Shown here: positions 1-11,026 of the stretch, piece after piece | Layout of the letters: each line of letters begins with the position of its first letter | Numbering within the stretch: the first letter of the stretch is position 1 | Assembly: GCA_000733355.1 (NCBI GenBank) | Contig: JNVV01000013.1 | Span: 760,338-824,337, forward strand | Direction of reading: 5' to 3' | Length of the DNA: 64,000 nucleotides | From: Falciphora oryzae | Taxonomy: Eukaryota; Ascomycota; Sordariomycetes; Magnaporthales; Magnaporthaceae | Notes under the pieces: generated by a model | What the model was told of the DNA's origin: nothing | Database searches by the model: none | Seen by the model: the letters and a program-made list of their open reading frames with translations, nothing else | Made by a program: the position numbers and the translations under genes

Positions 1-1
1 C

Positions 2-1125
2 ATGAGAGCAGAGCCAAGACTTATGCGCTCCGTTCACTGCAACGTTCCTGGTACTATTGGCTACTGCGCTGCAATCCCCCCCGCTGGCACGGCCCCATCG
101 CTCATAATCCCCCACACACAGAACACATCGCGGCAGCAATGGGAGCTATACGATCAGCTAACGTCCATGGACTTCCAATGGATGTACTTTCCATTGTATC
201 CCGGCGAACATGTAACGGAGGTGTGGAGGAAGCAAAATGCTTGTTTTGGTGAGGGTGGAATTGTGGTAGGCCAGCCTCTATTCCCTATTGCTGCTCACGT
301 TACTTCTGATGCTCTTCCGGTAATAAATGTAAAATACCTTGCTAACCCCTTTATCTGAACGTGTGACAGTTCTTCACAAACCGTAGAAGGTCCGCCGTAT
401 TCGGCGTGTTTGGAAAACAGAGCTGCGATTGGAAACGCATCGCCAGGCTATCGAGAGACCGGCCGAGCCAGTTCTTTCTCGAACAGCCCCGCACGATATC
501 GCACATGAAATTCGGGGAGCAGAGCGCTAAAACCAGCATCACCTCGGGCGAGACACTGGTCGCCGTCGAGCCAGCCCCCAATGGCCCCGGTCTCGCCGCC
601 GACGACGACGACCCCCCGCCTCTGCCATCCTATCACACCCCCCATCCCGATGACAGCCGTCTCTGCTGGTACTACGCCGCTTGCTCTCTTGAGAGGGTAA
701 CCGAGGTGCATATCTGCTTTGAAAAGATGCGCTCCTGCGGTGGCAAGACCGGCTCCAGAAGTGCTGATATCAACGGCAGCGGCGGGGGGCGCCAGGAGAT
801 CCCGCCGGCGGTGGCGGGTCTGTTGATCGTCGGCTTCGCAGGGAGCCGCCAGTGCGTTGGACGGTTCCGCCCAGATATGGTTGTAAGGGCCGTTCAGGTG
901 GGCGACACGGACCGGCTCTATTTCTACCGCACCCTGTGCGGAGTTAGAGGCTATCTCTCCGATGTGTCAACCACGCCGCCGTCCAGCCCAGCTAATATAT
1001 GCGGGCTTGAGGTGAGCCAGGCCGGCGGCTTGCTGGAGTGGTGGTTTAACGAAAGCAGGAATTGTTTGTTCTACAACGGGAAGACGATGCATCTGGACCG
1101 TGGTCCGGTATCCGACAAGAAGTGA
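2..1125 (+). CDS. fungal protein of unknown function, 5' end probably cut by the window
   Basis: Two exons can be joined: 2-319 and 370-1125. The 50-bp intron 320-369 has a GTAATA donor, a GCTAACC branch site and a CAG acceptor, and it keeps the frame. The joined product is about 357 residues. Around the junction it reads FPLYPGEHVTEVW, then FFTNRRRSAVFG. This resembles a recurring pattern in fungal proteins of unknown function, in which an FPL...GE.I.E.W strand is followed by a TNRGR...FG strand; that likeness is from memory and is only suggestive. No signal peptide, membrane segment or catalytic motif is visible. The ATG at position 2 may be internal, because the window starts there. The second exon is rich in Asp/Pro near its start and ends with TGA before an AT-rich spacer. 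Function is not inferred. Confidence 0.55.
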
Positions 1126-1366
1126 TACCTTGTGTCTTTGCATCCCTTTTGCGTCGATTCTCTTTCGTTGGATATGTAGGCAAGGGATTTAGAAAGTGGA
1201 AAAGCCTTGGCTAGACCTGGCTCGATGCTGAGAAATAGAATGGAAATTGTAGGATATCTGGGACACTGGAGAAACGTAGGACAATATAAACAAAGACTAG
1301 GCTAACCTTCGGATTAATAGTTAGGGAAAATGATGTTGAGTCTTTTGGCATTTGCTCAAATTACTA

Positions 1367-1798
1367 ACGTGGTTCATCACCGAGTGGGTCATATCAGCGA
1401 ATGGGTCACTTCAAAATCCCATACTAAACGCCGTTTTCGACCCCCCGGTTAAATCCACCAATTTTTAATAAAATTCCATGAAAATTTAATATGTTATATT
1501 TAACTATATAACCGATTTTATGATTATTTTTCCACATTTTTATTATTACTATTTTAAAGTGATTTACTATTTACATACAGTGTTTTGCACAGTGTTTAAA
1601 ACTCACTTAAAAATAATGCTAATAAAATTTTGGAAAAATAATCATAAAATCGGCTATATAGTTAAATATAACATATTAAATTTTCATGGAATTTTATTAA
1701 AAATTGGTGGATTTAACCGGGGGGTCGAAAACGGCGTTTAGTATGGGATTTTGAAGTGACCCATTCGCTGATATGACCCACTCGGTGATGAACCACGT
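1367..1798. mobile_element. 432-bp palindromic MITE with TA target duplication
   Basis: The left arm starts ACGTGGTTCATCACCGAG at 1367 and the right arm ends with its reverse complement at 1798. Both are flanked by TA (1365-1366 and 1799-1800). Complementarity runs almost without break for about 175 bp on each side. It continues, less perfectly, to the centre near 1582, so the whole element can fold into one long hairpin. It is AT-rich inside and has no credible coding frame. Long terminal inverted repeats with a TA duplication are typical of non-autonomous Tc1/mariner-type (including pogo/Fot) elements. The family label is inference, because no autonomous relative with these ends is in the window. 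Confidence 0.88.
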
Positions 1799-1800
1799 TA

Positions 1801-3081
1801 CTTTTAAAGCGAGGTTACCTTTTAACCACTTTTACACAAAATGCACATGTAGGGTTGCTAGTAAGATAATGATTATAAAAGAACACAGATTAGTTTTCAA
1901 TAAAATTTATTATTAGGATGAACAAGTAGGTAGCTGCATTAGGAATTTTTTTTTTTTTTTTTTTAAGTTGATATAAACTAGGTTAGGAAAGTTGCTAAAC
2001 TGATCAGGAGGTAGTGTTCGAAGTACATTTACGAGGTGAAGCTATATGGATGTCGATAATTGACAAAGCGGCTTGGAAATTCTACAATGCGTGTGGTCAT
2101 GTCGGGGGCGTGGAGGATCGGGTGGTCAAGCACGGTTGGGCACGATTTCCCAACCCCTAACGTATGGAATGTTGGGCGCATGGAATCCCCAAAGTTTTAG
2201 TGGCTCCGCTCGAGGTGGCCCTTACTGCTGGGCAGCCACCGACCGCAGCCCCGTGCCGCAGAGGAGTTTGGTAGATGGGTCGGTCGCTGGACCAAGTCAC
2301 CAGTGACCCCAGCCGCCCCTCAATCGAATTTGATTTGACTGGATACTTCATCTTTGCATGTAGCTTTTCACGTATTAACGTAACGTGTCACACCACATCC
2401 TGGGAGAGCACGGCGCACTCGGGGCGGGGGCGGGGTTGACCTGCACCATGGTGGATTACGGCGGGGTCAGTCGGCTCGGGAGGGAAGACTCAGCCGAGGA
2501 CAGGCCGTGGTGCGCCAGAGTGGGGGGCACAGTTTGGGGGGGACAGTGCCTTTCGCTGTCCTTGTGACCTCGGAAAACTGGTGAGGGGTAAGGGAGCCCC
2601 AACAGTCATGTTGTTGCTCCCCCAATTGGGGTTTGGGGGAGGTTGCTGTATTGCCCCGAGAGCGGCAGGGGTCACGACCTTGGCGGCGGGCAGACACATC
2701 TGCATCGATCGACCCCGTCTGGAAGCAAGCTTGCTCCTTCCACGCCCCTTGGAGCGTTCGCGTTGTGCTAGACCGAAACTCCAATTTTTACACGGGGTAG
2801 CTAGGTACCTACGCCTACGTCGGCCGGCAACGTATTCCGGTGCCCAGGCGGGGATGTTGTCGGAGTGTTGCGGGCATGGTCTAGGATGTACTTTTTTTTG
2901 GGGACATGACGGTTAAGTAAAGCCCATTCTGCCCGAGGTACTGGCGATGTCAGTACGTCCCACCTTCTACTGGTGCCCAAGTCTGACTCTGTCTGCTTAA
3001 TAATAACTGCAGGCGCTGCCTGCTGGTTAGTGTGTGCTTCTTGAATACCCCAAACACGACAAAGGCCAGCTTGACCACATC
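1801..3081. other. intergenic, upstream of the dehydratase gene
   Basis: About 1.3 kb between the MITE and the dehydratase start. It contains a T-run near 1950-1963 and GC-rich stretches. Several short open frames overlap on both strands, have no family resemblance and contradict each other. The last few hundred bases should carry the dehydratase promoter, but I see no clear TATA or operator. Confidence 0.5.
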
Positions 3082-4394
3082 ATGGCGCCCATCAAAACCG
3101 TCGAGTACTTCCGCGTCAAGCCGCGATGGCTGATGGTCAAGGTCACGGACGAGGAGGGAGAATATGGCTGGGGAGAGGCCACACTCGAGGGCCATGACCT
3201 GGCGGTAGAGGGCACACTCCAGGAGATGATCCCGAGGTTGATCGGCATGGAGGCCAAGTAAGTTTTACCCATGGAGGGTAATGGGTTGTCAGAGGAAGGA
3301 GAAAGTACTTTCGATAGCTGACCCAAGTCAATCCAACCTGCCTGCAGCGAGATCGAGAACATCTGGCAAAAATTCTGGAGGCATGGGTTCTACCGCGGCG
3401 GGCCGGTCTTCATGTCGGCTCTGTCTGGTGTCGACATTGCCTTGTGGGACTTGAAGGGTAAGCACGAGGATTGTTGTGTTGCGTGCGGAGCTGAAGCTAA
3501 CGAATCCATCGACCACCCCATCCAGGACGCAAGCTCAAGGTCCCCGTGTACGAGCTGCTGGGTGGCAAGGTGCGGAACAAGGTGCAGGTGTACTGCTGGA
3601 TCGGCGGCGACCGGCCTTCGGACGTGGAGGCGGCGGCCAAGGCGCGGCTGGCGCAGGGGCTCAAGTGCGTCAAGATGAACGCGACCGAGGACGCGGGCTG
3701 GGTGGACTCGCCGGCGGTGCTGGACGCGACGGTGGAGCGGCTGCGGGTGGTCAAGTCGCTCGGGCTCGACGCCGGGCTCGACTTCCACGGGCGGCTGCAC
3801 AAGGCCATGGCCAAGCAGCTCGCGCGGGCGCTGGAGCCGCTGCGGCCGCTCTTCATCGAGGAGCCGCTGCTGAGCGAGCACCCGGAGGCCATCAAGCAGC
3901 TGGCGGGGCAGACGGTGTGCCCGATCGCGCTGGGCGAGCGGCTGTACACGCGCTGGGACGTCAAGCGCTTCCTCGAGGACGCGTCGGTCGACATCCTGCA
4001 GCCCGACATCGCGCACGCCGGCGGCATCTCGGAGACGCGCCGCATCGCCCAGATGGCCGAGGCCTACGACGTCTCCATCGCGCCGCACTGCCCGCTGGGG
4101 CCCGTGGCCTTTGCCGCGTGCATGCAGGTGTCGCTGGCCACGCCCAACTTCGCCATCCTGGAGATGAGCCTGGGCATGCACTACAACACCGAGGCCGGCG
4201 ACGACATCGACCTGCTGACGTACCTCAAGAAGCCCGAGGTCTTTGACATCAAGGACGGCTACGTGATGGCGCCGACGGGCTACGGGCTGGGCATCGAGAT
4301 CGACGAGGAGGTTGTGCGCAGGGTCGCGGCCGACACTGCGCCCTGGCAGTGTAAGGAGTTCCACGGCCCGGATGGTTCGATCCGGGAGTGGTAG
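3082..4394 (+). CDS. D-galactonate dehydratase-like enzyme, enolase superfamily
   Basis: Three exons: 3082-3257, 3348-3457 and 3526-4394, giving 384 residues, the usual length for the DgoD branch of the mandelate racemase/muconate lactonizing family. Introns have GTAAGT and GTAAGC donors, and the second has a GCTAACG branch site. The ATG at 3082 gives [16 protein letters not shown], the normal family start. The Mg2+ and acid/base residues expected of galactonate dehydratase are all visible: DFHGR (Asp ligand plus His), FIEEP (Glu), ALGER (Glu) and APHCPLGP (His). The family dehydrates D-galactonate to 2-keto-3-deoxy-D-galactonate. The substrate here could be another aldonate. The gene converges on a polyol dehydrogenase gene and lies 5.6 kb from a matching aldolase, which supports a sugar-acid pathway. 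Cytosolic; no targeting signal. Confidence 0.93.
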
Positions 4395-4770
4395 CTGTAT
4401 TGTGACGGGCTCTTGATGACAGGAGCAAACAAAAAAATATGCTGAGTGTAATGCTGGAGCCGATAGGTGCTTTCTCGCAGTGACAATTTCGTGGATTTTG
4501 CAAGTGATCAGAGAGCTTGCAGGGGCTCTAGAGACCTCCCCATTGATGCCTACCTGCCTGGGTAGTCTGGTCTCAGGTGATTCTTTCTGAAAATTCCAGA
4601 GGACCTGGGAGAGAAAATGCTTGTCGCGAATTTGATCCAACTCCCAAACTCCGCCCCTTTCTCCGTCCCAACGGTTCTTTTCGGACGCGACAGCGTAAAT
4701 GTGCCGTTTCCATGAATGAAAGACCATCGAAGCCAAAAAAAAAAAAAAAAAAAACCATCTAACCCCGACC
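4395..4770. other. convergent 3' spacer
   Basis: 376 bp between the stop codons of the convergent dehydratase and polyol dehydrogenase genes. It holds a 19-base A-run near 4736-4754. I see no gene or clear RNA in it. Confidence 0.6.
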
Positions 4771-6022
4771 CTAAATCTCGATCACCACCTTCAGGACCAG
4801 ATCCCCCTTCTCGTCGACCGGCTTGGACGCCGTGTCGAACGCGTCGGGCGCCCTCTCGAAGCCCTTGAAACGCTGCGTCACCAGCTTGGAGATGTCGGGC
4901 AGGCCGCTCTCGTGCCGCTTGCCCAGCAGGTCGATGCCCTGCTGGTACGTGTTTGCGTACCGGAACACGCCCACCAGGTCCACCTCGCGCAGCGCCGCGG
5001 CGCCCACCGGTACCGTCTGCACGGGGCTGCCCATGCCGATCAGCATGACGCGCCCGCCGGGCGCCGTCGCGTAGATGGCCGCCTGCACGCACGGCTCGAC
5101 GCCCGTGCACTCGAACACGGTGTCGAACTCGCCGCCCTCGCCCAGCCCGCCCTCGCGCGCCAGCAGCGCCGCCGTCTCGCGCGCTAGCGCTAGCCTGTCG
5201 GCCGCCGTCGCGTCGGCCGCCGCCCGCTTCCCCGGGACCACGACGGCCTTGTCCGCGAACCCGTTGGCGACGGCGAACTCGACGCGCGCCGCCACGAGGT
5301 CCGCCACCACGATGGTACCCGCGCCCTCGACGCGCAGCATCGCTGCAGTCAGCAGGCCGACGGCGCCGGCGCCCAGAACCAGGGCTCGCGACCCCTTCTT
5401 GAACTGGGCCCTGCGCACGCCGTGCATGGCGACCGACAGCGGCTCCAGCAGTGCGCCCTCGGCCAGGGAGGTGCCCTCGGGCAGGCGGTAGCACCAGCGG
5501 GCCGGGTGGTTGACGCGCTCCTGCAGCGTGCCTTGGAAGTGCGGGAACGTCTTGGCCGAGCTGCGGAACCGCATGCCCTTGCAGAGGTTGTAGCGCTTCT
5601 CGCTGCAGAGGCCGCACGCCTCGCACGGCACCCCGACCTCGAGCGCCACCCGGTCGCCCACCGAGAAGCCGGTCACGCCCTCGCCCACGCCCTCGACCAC
5701 GCCCGCCGACTCGTGGCCCAGCGCGAGCGGCTCGCGCACGTGGAAGTCGCCGTTGGCGAAGTGGTGGAAGTAGTGCATGTCGGACCCGCAGATGCCCGTC
5801 GCCCGCACCGAGACTTGCAGCTCGCCCGGCCCCGGCGCTGTGATTGTCCGCGTCTCCTGTTAGGTTTTGGTTTTGCGTCAGTCTTGGGCCGCAGGCTGTG
5901 TGGGCAGCGCAACGCCGCAAGGGTACAAGGATACAAAACAAAACAGCTCAGCTTACAACGCGCAAGTCCTTCGGTCCGTGGAGGACCGATGCTTTGATGG
6001 TCTCAACCTGAGCGGTTGTCAT
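4771..6022 (-). CDS. zinc-dependent polyol/sugar dehydrogenase (medium-chain, sorbitol dehydrogenase-like)
   Basis: Two exons on the minus strand: 6022-5957 and 5856-4771, joined across a 100-bp intron (GTAAGC donor, CCTAACAG branch/acceptor), giving 383 residues. The start gives MTTAQVETIKASVLHGPKDL. The N-terminal GroES-like half has the catalytic zinc motif GICGSD..H and GHESAG. The four structural zinc cysteines follow in a CEACGLCSEKRYNLC segment. The NAD-binding half has the GAGAVG Rossmann loop. Family members oxidise sorbitol, xylitol, L-arabinitol or related polyols with NAD+. The HHFANGDFHVREP loop differs from what I remember of xylitol and L-arabinitol dehydrogenases, so substrate is left open. 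The neighbourhood suggests it feeds or drains the sugar-acid pathway. Cytosolic. Confidence 0.92.
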
Positions 6023-6641
6023 TTTTGATTCTCTCCGGCTCTCCTCGACTGGATACTGTGGTATCGTCTTTTGGGAGGGCGACGGCAATCTGGGCTTCAC
6101 GTAGCTCGGTATGTTAGACACGCCTGATTAATGTGTGCCTTTAGTTTGTTGTCACTCTTTTTTTCGCTGGTGTTCTTTCCGAGTTTGTTGAACTTGGTAG
6201 ATCAGACGGTCCACTCCTTTGCCCCGTTCTCTCGAATCCGAGTCGGCCACACGATCGCACAAGATGGTGGGATGCCCCGCGCTAGGAAGCCCCGGGTTGC
6301 GGGTCTTGATACCCACCCCCCAGAAGCAGAGTCTCGGCTCTGATTCCAAAGTATGAGGGATGTCGTCGTGAGACTAACTGTCCCCCGCGCATATCCGCAG
6401 TGCCGCTGTGTTGGGCCGATGATACTAGTCCCACTAACGGATAGCCTCTTTACCTGGGGGTTACCCCAAAGGCCCCTAACTGGACTCGGGATCGTTACGA
6501 GGGCGGGCTACCAAATTACGCCCTCAAACTCGTCAAAAAGGCATCCGGGGAGGAGGGTGGACGATAAATCATACCAGTAAGTTTTTTTTTTCTTTTTTTC
6601 ATTTTTTTTTTTCATAAGCCTCATACAAAGCCACATCTCCT
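6023..6641. other. intergenic, promoter of the polyol dehydrogenase
   Basis: About 620 bp between two tandem minus-strand genes. It holds pyrimidine-rich tracts next to the dehydrogenase start and T-runs at 6582-6612 just past the SDR stop. No further gene is visible. Confidence 0.5.
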
Positions 6642-7561
6642 CTATCGGCCCATCCATCCACCGTCGACTGTCAACAACTCCCCGGACACGTAGAGGCTAC
6701 TCCTCCCAGCCAGGAACACGGTAGCGCCCTTGAAATCATCCGCATTCCCCCATCTACCGGCCGGGATGCGGGCCAAGATGCTAGCAGCGCGCGCCTCGTC
6801 CTTGAGCAGGGCCTCGTTCATATCCGTCGCCACGTACCCCGGCGCGATGGCGTTCACGTTGACGCCCTTGCTAGCCCACTCGTTGCTCAGCGCCTTGGTG
6901 AGCTGGGCGACGCCGCCCTTTGCGGCCGCGTACGCGGGTACGGTGATGCCGCCCTGGAACGAGACGAGCGAGGCGACGTTGATGACGCTGCCGCGGTGGC
7001 CCGTGGCCGGGTCCGCGGGCCGGCCGAGCATGTAGGCGCCAAAGTCCCGGTCCAGCGTCCACACCGTCTTGAGGTTCACCTGCAGCACCTCGTCCCAGTC
7101 GGACATGGGGAAGGCGTGGGCCGGGTGCCGCCGCTGGATGCCGGCGCAGGTGACGAGGATGGACACGTCGTGGCCGTCGTCCAGGACGCGTCCCGCGAGC
7201 TTCTGTACTGCCTCTTGGGATGATAGGTCGCACGTGTATACGGTGGCCTTGCGGCCCAGCGCCTCGACCTGCTTCTTGGTCTCGAGGTTCGACTCGTCTC
7301 GCTGGCGGCGCGGGAGGGGTTGGTTCCAATGTTAGCCTCTTGTCTTGTCTTGTCTTGTCTTGTCCTTGTTTTCGAGCTTGCTCCGGATCCTGGTATAGAA
7401 AAGGCGACTGGCGTCTAGAGACACACCTGGATCAGAATAATTTCAGCGCCGGCCTCGGCAAGGGCAACGGCCATGGCTTGGCCGATGCCGCGTGTACCAC
7501 CAGTGACGACGGCCACGCGGCCGTCCAGGGCAAACAGCTTCTCAAGAAATGGGTTCGGCAT
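6642..7561 (-). CDS. short-chain dehydrogenase, 2-deoxy-D-gluconate 3-dehydrogenase (KduD)-like
   Basis: Two exons on the minus strand: 7561-7427 and 7301-6642, giving 264 residues. The 125-bp intron has a GTGTGT donor and contains a TCTTG microsatellite near 7336-7365. The product starts [15 protein letters not shown] and has the TGGTRGIG dinucleotide loop, a CAG motif, the Ser of the NVASLVSF strand and the catalytic YAAAK pair. It ends TVDGGWMGR, the usual C-terminal signature of 2-deoxy-D-gluconate 3-dehydrogenase/KduD-type SDRs. These interconvert ketone and alcohol on sugar acids or sugars with NAD(P). It could equally act as a C1 sugar dehydrogenase making an aldonolactone for the neighbouring dehydratase. 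It is in tandem with the polyol dehydrogenase. Confidence 0.9.
7336..7365. repeat. TCTTG microsatellite inside the SDR intron
   Basis: Five to six tandem copies of a TCTTG pentamer within the intron of the SDR gene. It would be prone to length change, but splicing signals lie outside it. Confidence 0.75.
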
Positions 7562-10009
7562 GTTGGGCTGGCGGATGCTCCAAAGTCTGCTTTGCTTCGC
7601 TTCGGTTTGGGTTGATCCGTTTTGCACAGGCACAAATCGCCCTCCCAGATCGTATTCACATTGCCGCGTAAAGGGAGCTATCTTACAGAGGAGCCCCGTT
7701 TGTCTCCCCGGTGGCTGGCTCGGCTTCTGTCGGCGTCCGCACAAACGGGTTTCCCAGGCCCATGGTGACACAGCTCTGGTCGGGCACGGCTCTGGCGCCC
7801 TCGCGGCTTCCAGCTGCCAGTGAGCGAGTTGCCTTGCGTCTTACAAGCCCCCACGCTTCTCATTGTGTAAACCGTTGCCGGCCGCTGCTGGGTGGTCTGT
7901 GGTCTGCGATATCGCAGCACTTGGGTCCACCCCGCTAATCCTCCTTGCCCTGTGCTTGCCCCGCGCCCCGCGCTCCACCATGGCCCCCAACCGTGCCTCC
8001 TGACTCTACAGCATGACCAGGAAGCGATTTGGGGGAACCCTGGAGCGGGTGCCGGGTGCTTCTTTGTGTTGTCTGTACGTAAAAGTAAATAATCGTCAGT
8101 TTTTACAACACCACCCACCGCAACCGGACAGTCCATCATCCGCGCAAGCAATTGCCGACGCTCAGGCGGCCGGAAAAGGTGACAGACAAATCAAGGGCAA
8201 AAGGACCAGGATGTTGAAATAAAGTTTTCCGCGTAAATCAAGCCGCAGTGATTGGGTGGCTGGCAGGCAGACCTTGAGACCTCACTGTTTTCCGATCCAG
8301 GCTGATTGTGTGCTGTTTTTTATTTTTTATTTTTATTTTTATTTTTATTTTTATTTTTAGTGTGTGCTACACACATTGATGCTGGCCGGCGCTGCGCATC
8401 CCGCAGCTCTCCAAGTTGTCCCGTGAGGGGGAGGTGTCATCAGCGACCCCGCTCCACTGAGTCCGCGCACTGTGTTGCCGAGCCCCTTTACCGCTCTTCC
8501 CTCTCACCGGTGCTTTCCCGCCCGCTAACGAGCACCCCTTTCGCCGCCGGGAATCGGCTCGGAAAAAGGCAGCCGCCCCAGCTGCACCGCATATCCGCTG
8601 GCCGTACACCCTACAGCTTCTTTTTCCCACCGACGTGGGGGTTTCCGCTCGTGAACGGGGAGCGCCAGAAGCGGTATGCAAGTTGACCCCCACCGAGGAG
8701 TCCCTCACCTCGACATCCATTCCTCCCCTCCCCAAAATCGATACTCCATATTTGCCCCGGTCCGTACGTTTGTGCGTATGCATTGCCTCCAATCGGGAAA
8801 AATACGTGAAATGTTGGAGAATGATCCGCAGGTCCAGCCATATGTTATTGTTTTTGCCCGAGCCTGCTTTGCAAATGGCACAGCCAGCCAATGGCGAGTG
8901 CTACGCCCAGTAGGATCGGAAAATTTCTGGGCGAGGAAAGGCCATCTTGACAAATGTGTTCGGAGCCGCCGGATGGCTGGACCTAGGCTACTCCACAAAT
9001 GGGAGTCGTGCATGTGTGGAGAATGCTCGCAAACATCCGGCCAAGCTGCCCTTCGTTGCTGTTGACGTTTCCGTTCTGTAGAGTCTTCGCGGGCATGATC
9101 ATCCGAGACGTGGCCGTGAAAGCTGTGTGTCCTCGCCGTTTTCCGCTGTTGAGCGGCCAAGCCTCCCCGAACGCCCGTAGCCGAATGTCGTGGAAAGCCT
9201 GTTATCTCTGGTGGGAAACGACCTGTCGTCTTACTCTTTGGGTTGCCGAGAGCCGAACAAGACGGCAGCACGGGTTCACTTGACGGGCAAGCAGAGAGAA
9301 GCAGAGAAAGAGTATACGCAAACGTGCCTTTAAACGAACCCGGACATCCCTACTTGGAAATAGAGTGATAATGGAGCTGTGATGGTTGAATGTTTCGTGT
9401 TCGTGCCGTGGCCGCCGAGCATCGATGCCTGTAGCTTTTTTTTTTTTTTTTTTTTAGGTCCACGACAGCGGGCGCCTTGACTTTTATCAGAGGATTTCTG
9501 CATGGCCCGATTACTTTGAGTGATCGAACGATAGTATATGGATAAACACGTGGGTTTCACTGCGTGCATGCAAGCTGATACAACGAAGATGTAATAGCAG
9601 ATGGCGGGTGTTTGCACAACGCCAGGTAGTGTTCCTGGGCGCGCGTGCTCGGGGTTTGCCGAGTGTTGTGGTGCTAAGGGGGGGAGCCATATCATTCCAC
9701 CGCATGCCCGGTCCAAGCGTGCTCGCTTCACCGGGATACCAAGGCAAACTCGAACCAGACCGCTTGTCAGCCGTGATTTTCTTAGAATGCACTCCTTGCC
9801 TGTCGTGATACCTGCCATCAGGTCAAGGTTGGTGCAGATCGGAAGTAAAGGGGAGTGGTGGCCCGACTCCCGGAAATACGCCTATTCACTGGAGCAAAGG
9901 CAGAAGTCCTCTTTTCGGCTCTGGGCCTTGCAGAAAGTATTCAAGGTGAGTTTTATTCCAGAGGGTCAATGACAGCTGTCCCAAAGTGAGTGGAAACATA
10001 AATAGTATG
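7562..10009. other. intergenic 2.4 kb
   Basis: Upstream of the SDR and downstream of the aldolase. It contains an (ATTTTT)n tract at about 8315-8358 and a T-run near 9436-9456. Open frames of up to 188 codons occur on the minus strand at 8705-9271, but they overlap others, lack family features and have no convincing splice structure. I call no gene here. Confidence 0.5.
8315..8358. repeat. (ATTTTT)n simple repeat
   Basis: About seven units of an ATTTTT/TTTTTA hexamer in intergenic DNA. Confidence 0.85.
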
Positions 10010-11026
10010 TTATGCCTTGAGTGTCTGTTGTGCCTCAAGCTCCCGCTCACACCGCACCAGCTCCGCGAAGCCGTCGACCATCTTTGCGAGCGCGTCGCCC
10101 TCGGGGAGCGCGCACGGCCGGCGGGGCGGGCCGCCGTAGCCGCTGTACTTTTGCAGCGCGACTTTGACGCTGACGAAGCCGCCCTGGATGGCGACCCAGT
10201 CGCCCCTCGCGACGACGGCCTGCAGCGCGCGGGCCTCGTCGTGGCGGCCCTCGTCCCAGAGCCTCATCAGCCTGACGCAGGCCAGCGGCGCCACGTTGGC
10301 GGTGCCGCCAATGATGCCCTGGCCGCCGACCGACAGGGTCTGCAGCGTGAAGTCGACGCTGCCGCCAAAGGTCTGGAAGCCTGGCTTGGCGGCGGCGGCG
10401 ATGCGGGCCAGCTTGCCCGTGTTGCCGCACGTGAGCTTGACGCCCGCGACGTTGGGGTGCTCGGCGATGGCCAGGACCGTGTCGCTGCTGAGGTCGAGCC
10501 CCGCGCAGGCCCCCGGGAAGTTGTAGACCAGGACGGGCAGCGGCGAGGCGTCGGCCACGGCGCGGAAGTGGCCGAGGATGTGCGCCGTCGTCAGCAGCGA
10601 GCCGTAGTAGGCCGGCGGCAGCACGATGACGTAGTCGCCACCCGACTCGGCCGCGTCGCGGCACAGCTGGATCACCTCGCGCGTGCTCTGGGCGCCGCAG
10701 CCGACGATCAGGGGCGCCGAGGAGCGGCCGGCGGCGTCGAGGGCGTCGCGGGTGGTGCGGTTGACGAGCTTGCGCTCGTCCCGGTCCAGATGGACGGCCT
10801 CGCCGTTGGAGCCCTGGACCACGATGCCGGCGATGCCGGTCTTGGCAAGGCGGGTGGCATGCGCCCGGGTCGTGTCCAGGTCGAGTGATTCGTCTTCGTT
10901 GAAGAAGGCCACGGTAGGCACGTAGATGCCGCGGGCCAGCGGGCGGGCGCCGCTGCCGTTTGTTCCGCTGGTACCATTTTGATGAGCACCGTTGCCGTTG
11001 CTATCGCTCAGGGCTGAGGGAGACAT
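10010..11026 (-). CDS. DapA-family aldolase, likely 2-keto-3-deoxy-sugar-acid aldolase
   Basis: Single exon, 338 residues from the ATG at 11026 (MSPSALSDSNG). An in-frame start at 11131 exists, but the added residues look like leader. After a Ser/Gly/Asn-rich N-terminal tail of about 30 residues the (beta/alpha)8 barrel begins at RGIYVPTVAFF. Family marks are visible: GSNGE (the substrate carboxylate loop, TTGE in DapA), VYNFPG with the catalytic Tyr, and GVKLTCGN with the Schiff-base Lys. Fungal members of this family include the L-threo-3-deoxy-hexulosonate aldolase of galacturonate catabolism and the 2-keto-3-deoxy-L-rhamnonate aldolase. They split 2-keto-3-deoxy acids to pyruvate plus an aldehyde. 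With the DgoD-type dehydratase nearby, cleavage of 2-keto-3-deoxygalactonate is the natural guess. Confidence 0.92.
   Translation of the reverse strand: MSPSALSDSNGNGAHQNGTSGTNGSGARPLARGIYVPTVAFFNEDESLDLDTTRAHATRLAKTGIAGIVVQGSNGEAVHLDRDERKLVNRTTRDALDAAGRSSAPLIVGCGAQSTREVIQLCRDAAESGGDYVIVLPPAYYGSLLTTAHILGHFRAVADASPLPVLVYNFPGACAGLDLSSDTVLAIAEHPNVAGVKLTCGNTGKLARIAAAAKPGFQTFGGSVDFTLQTLSVGGQGIIGGTANVAPLACVRLMRLWDEGRHDEARALQAVVARGDWVAIQGGFVSVKVALQKYSGYGGPPRRPCALPEGDALAKMVDGFAELVRCERELEAQQTLKA

Noticed and set aside
3390..4736. Minus-strand frame of 448 codons opposite the galactonate dehydratase
   Set aside because: Arg/His/Leu-rich shadow of a GC-rich gene; no family pattern, and the plus-strand gene has complete catalytic motifs.
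4550..5941. Minus-strand frame of 463 codons over the polyol dehydrogenase
   Set aside because: Shifted-frame shadow of the dehydrogenase; low complexity Gly/Arg/Ala.
8367..9271. Overlapping minus-strand frames between the SDR and the aldolase
   Set aside because: No start context, splice chain or family resemblance; competing frames on both strands.
9986..10888. Plus-strand frame of 300 codons opposite the aldolase
   Set aside because: Shadow frame; the minus strand carries a complete DapA-family protein.
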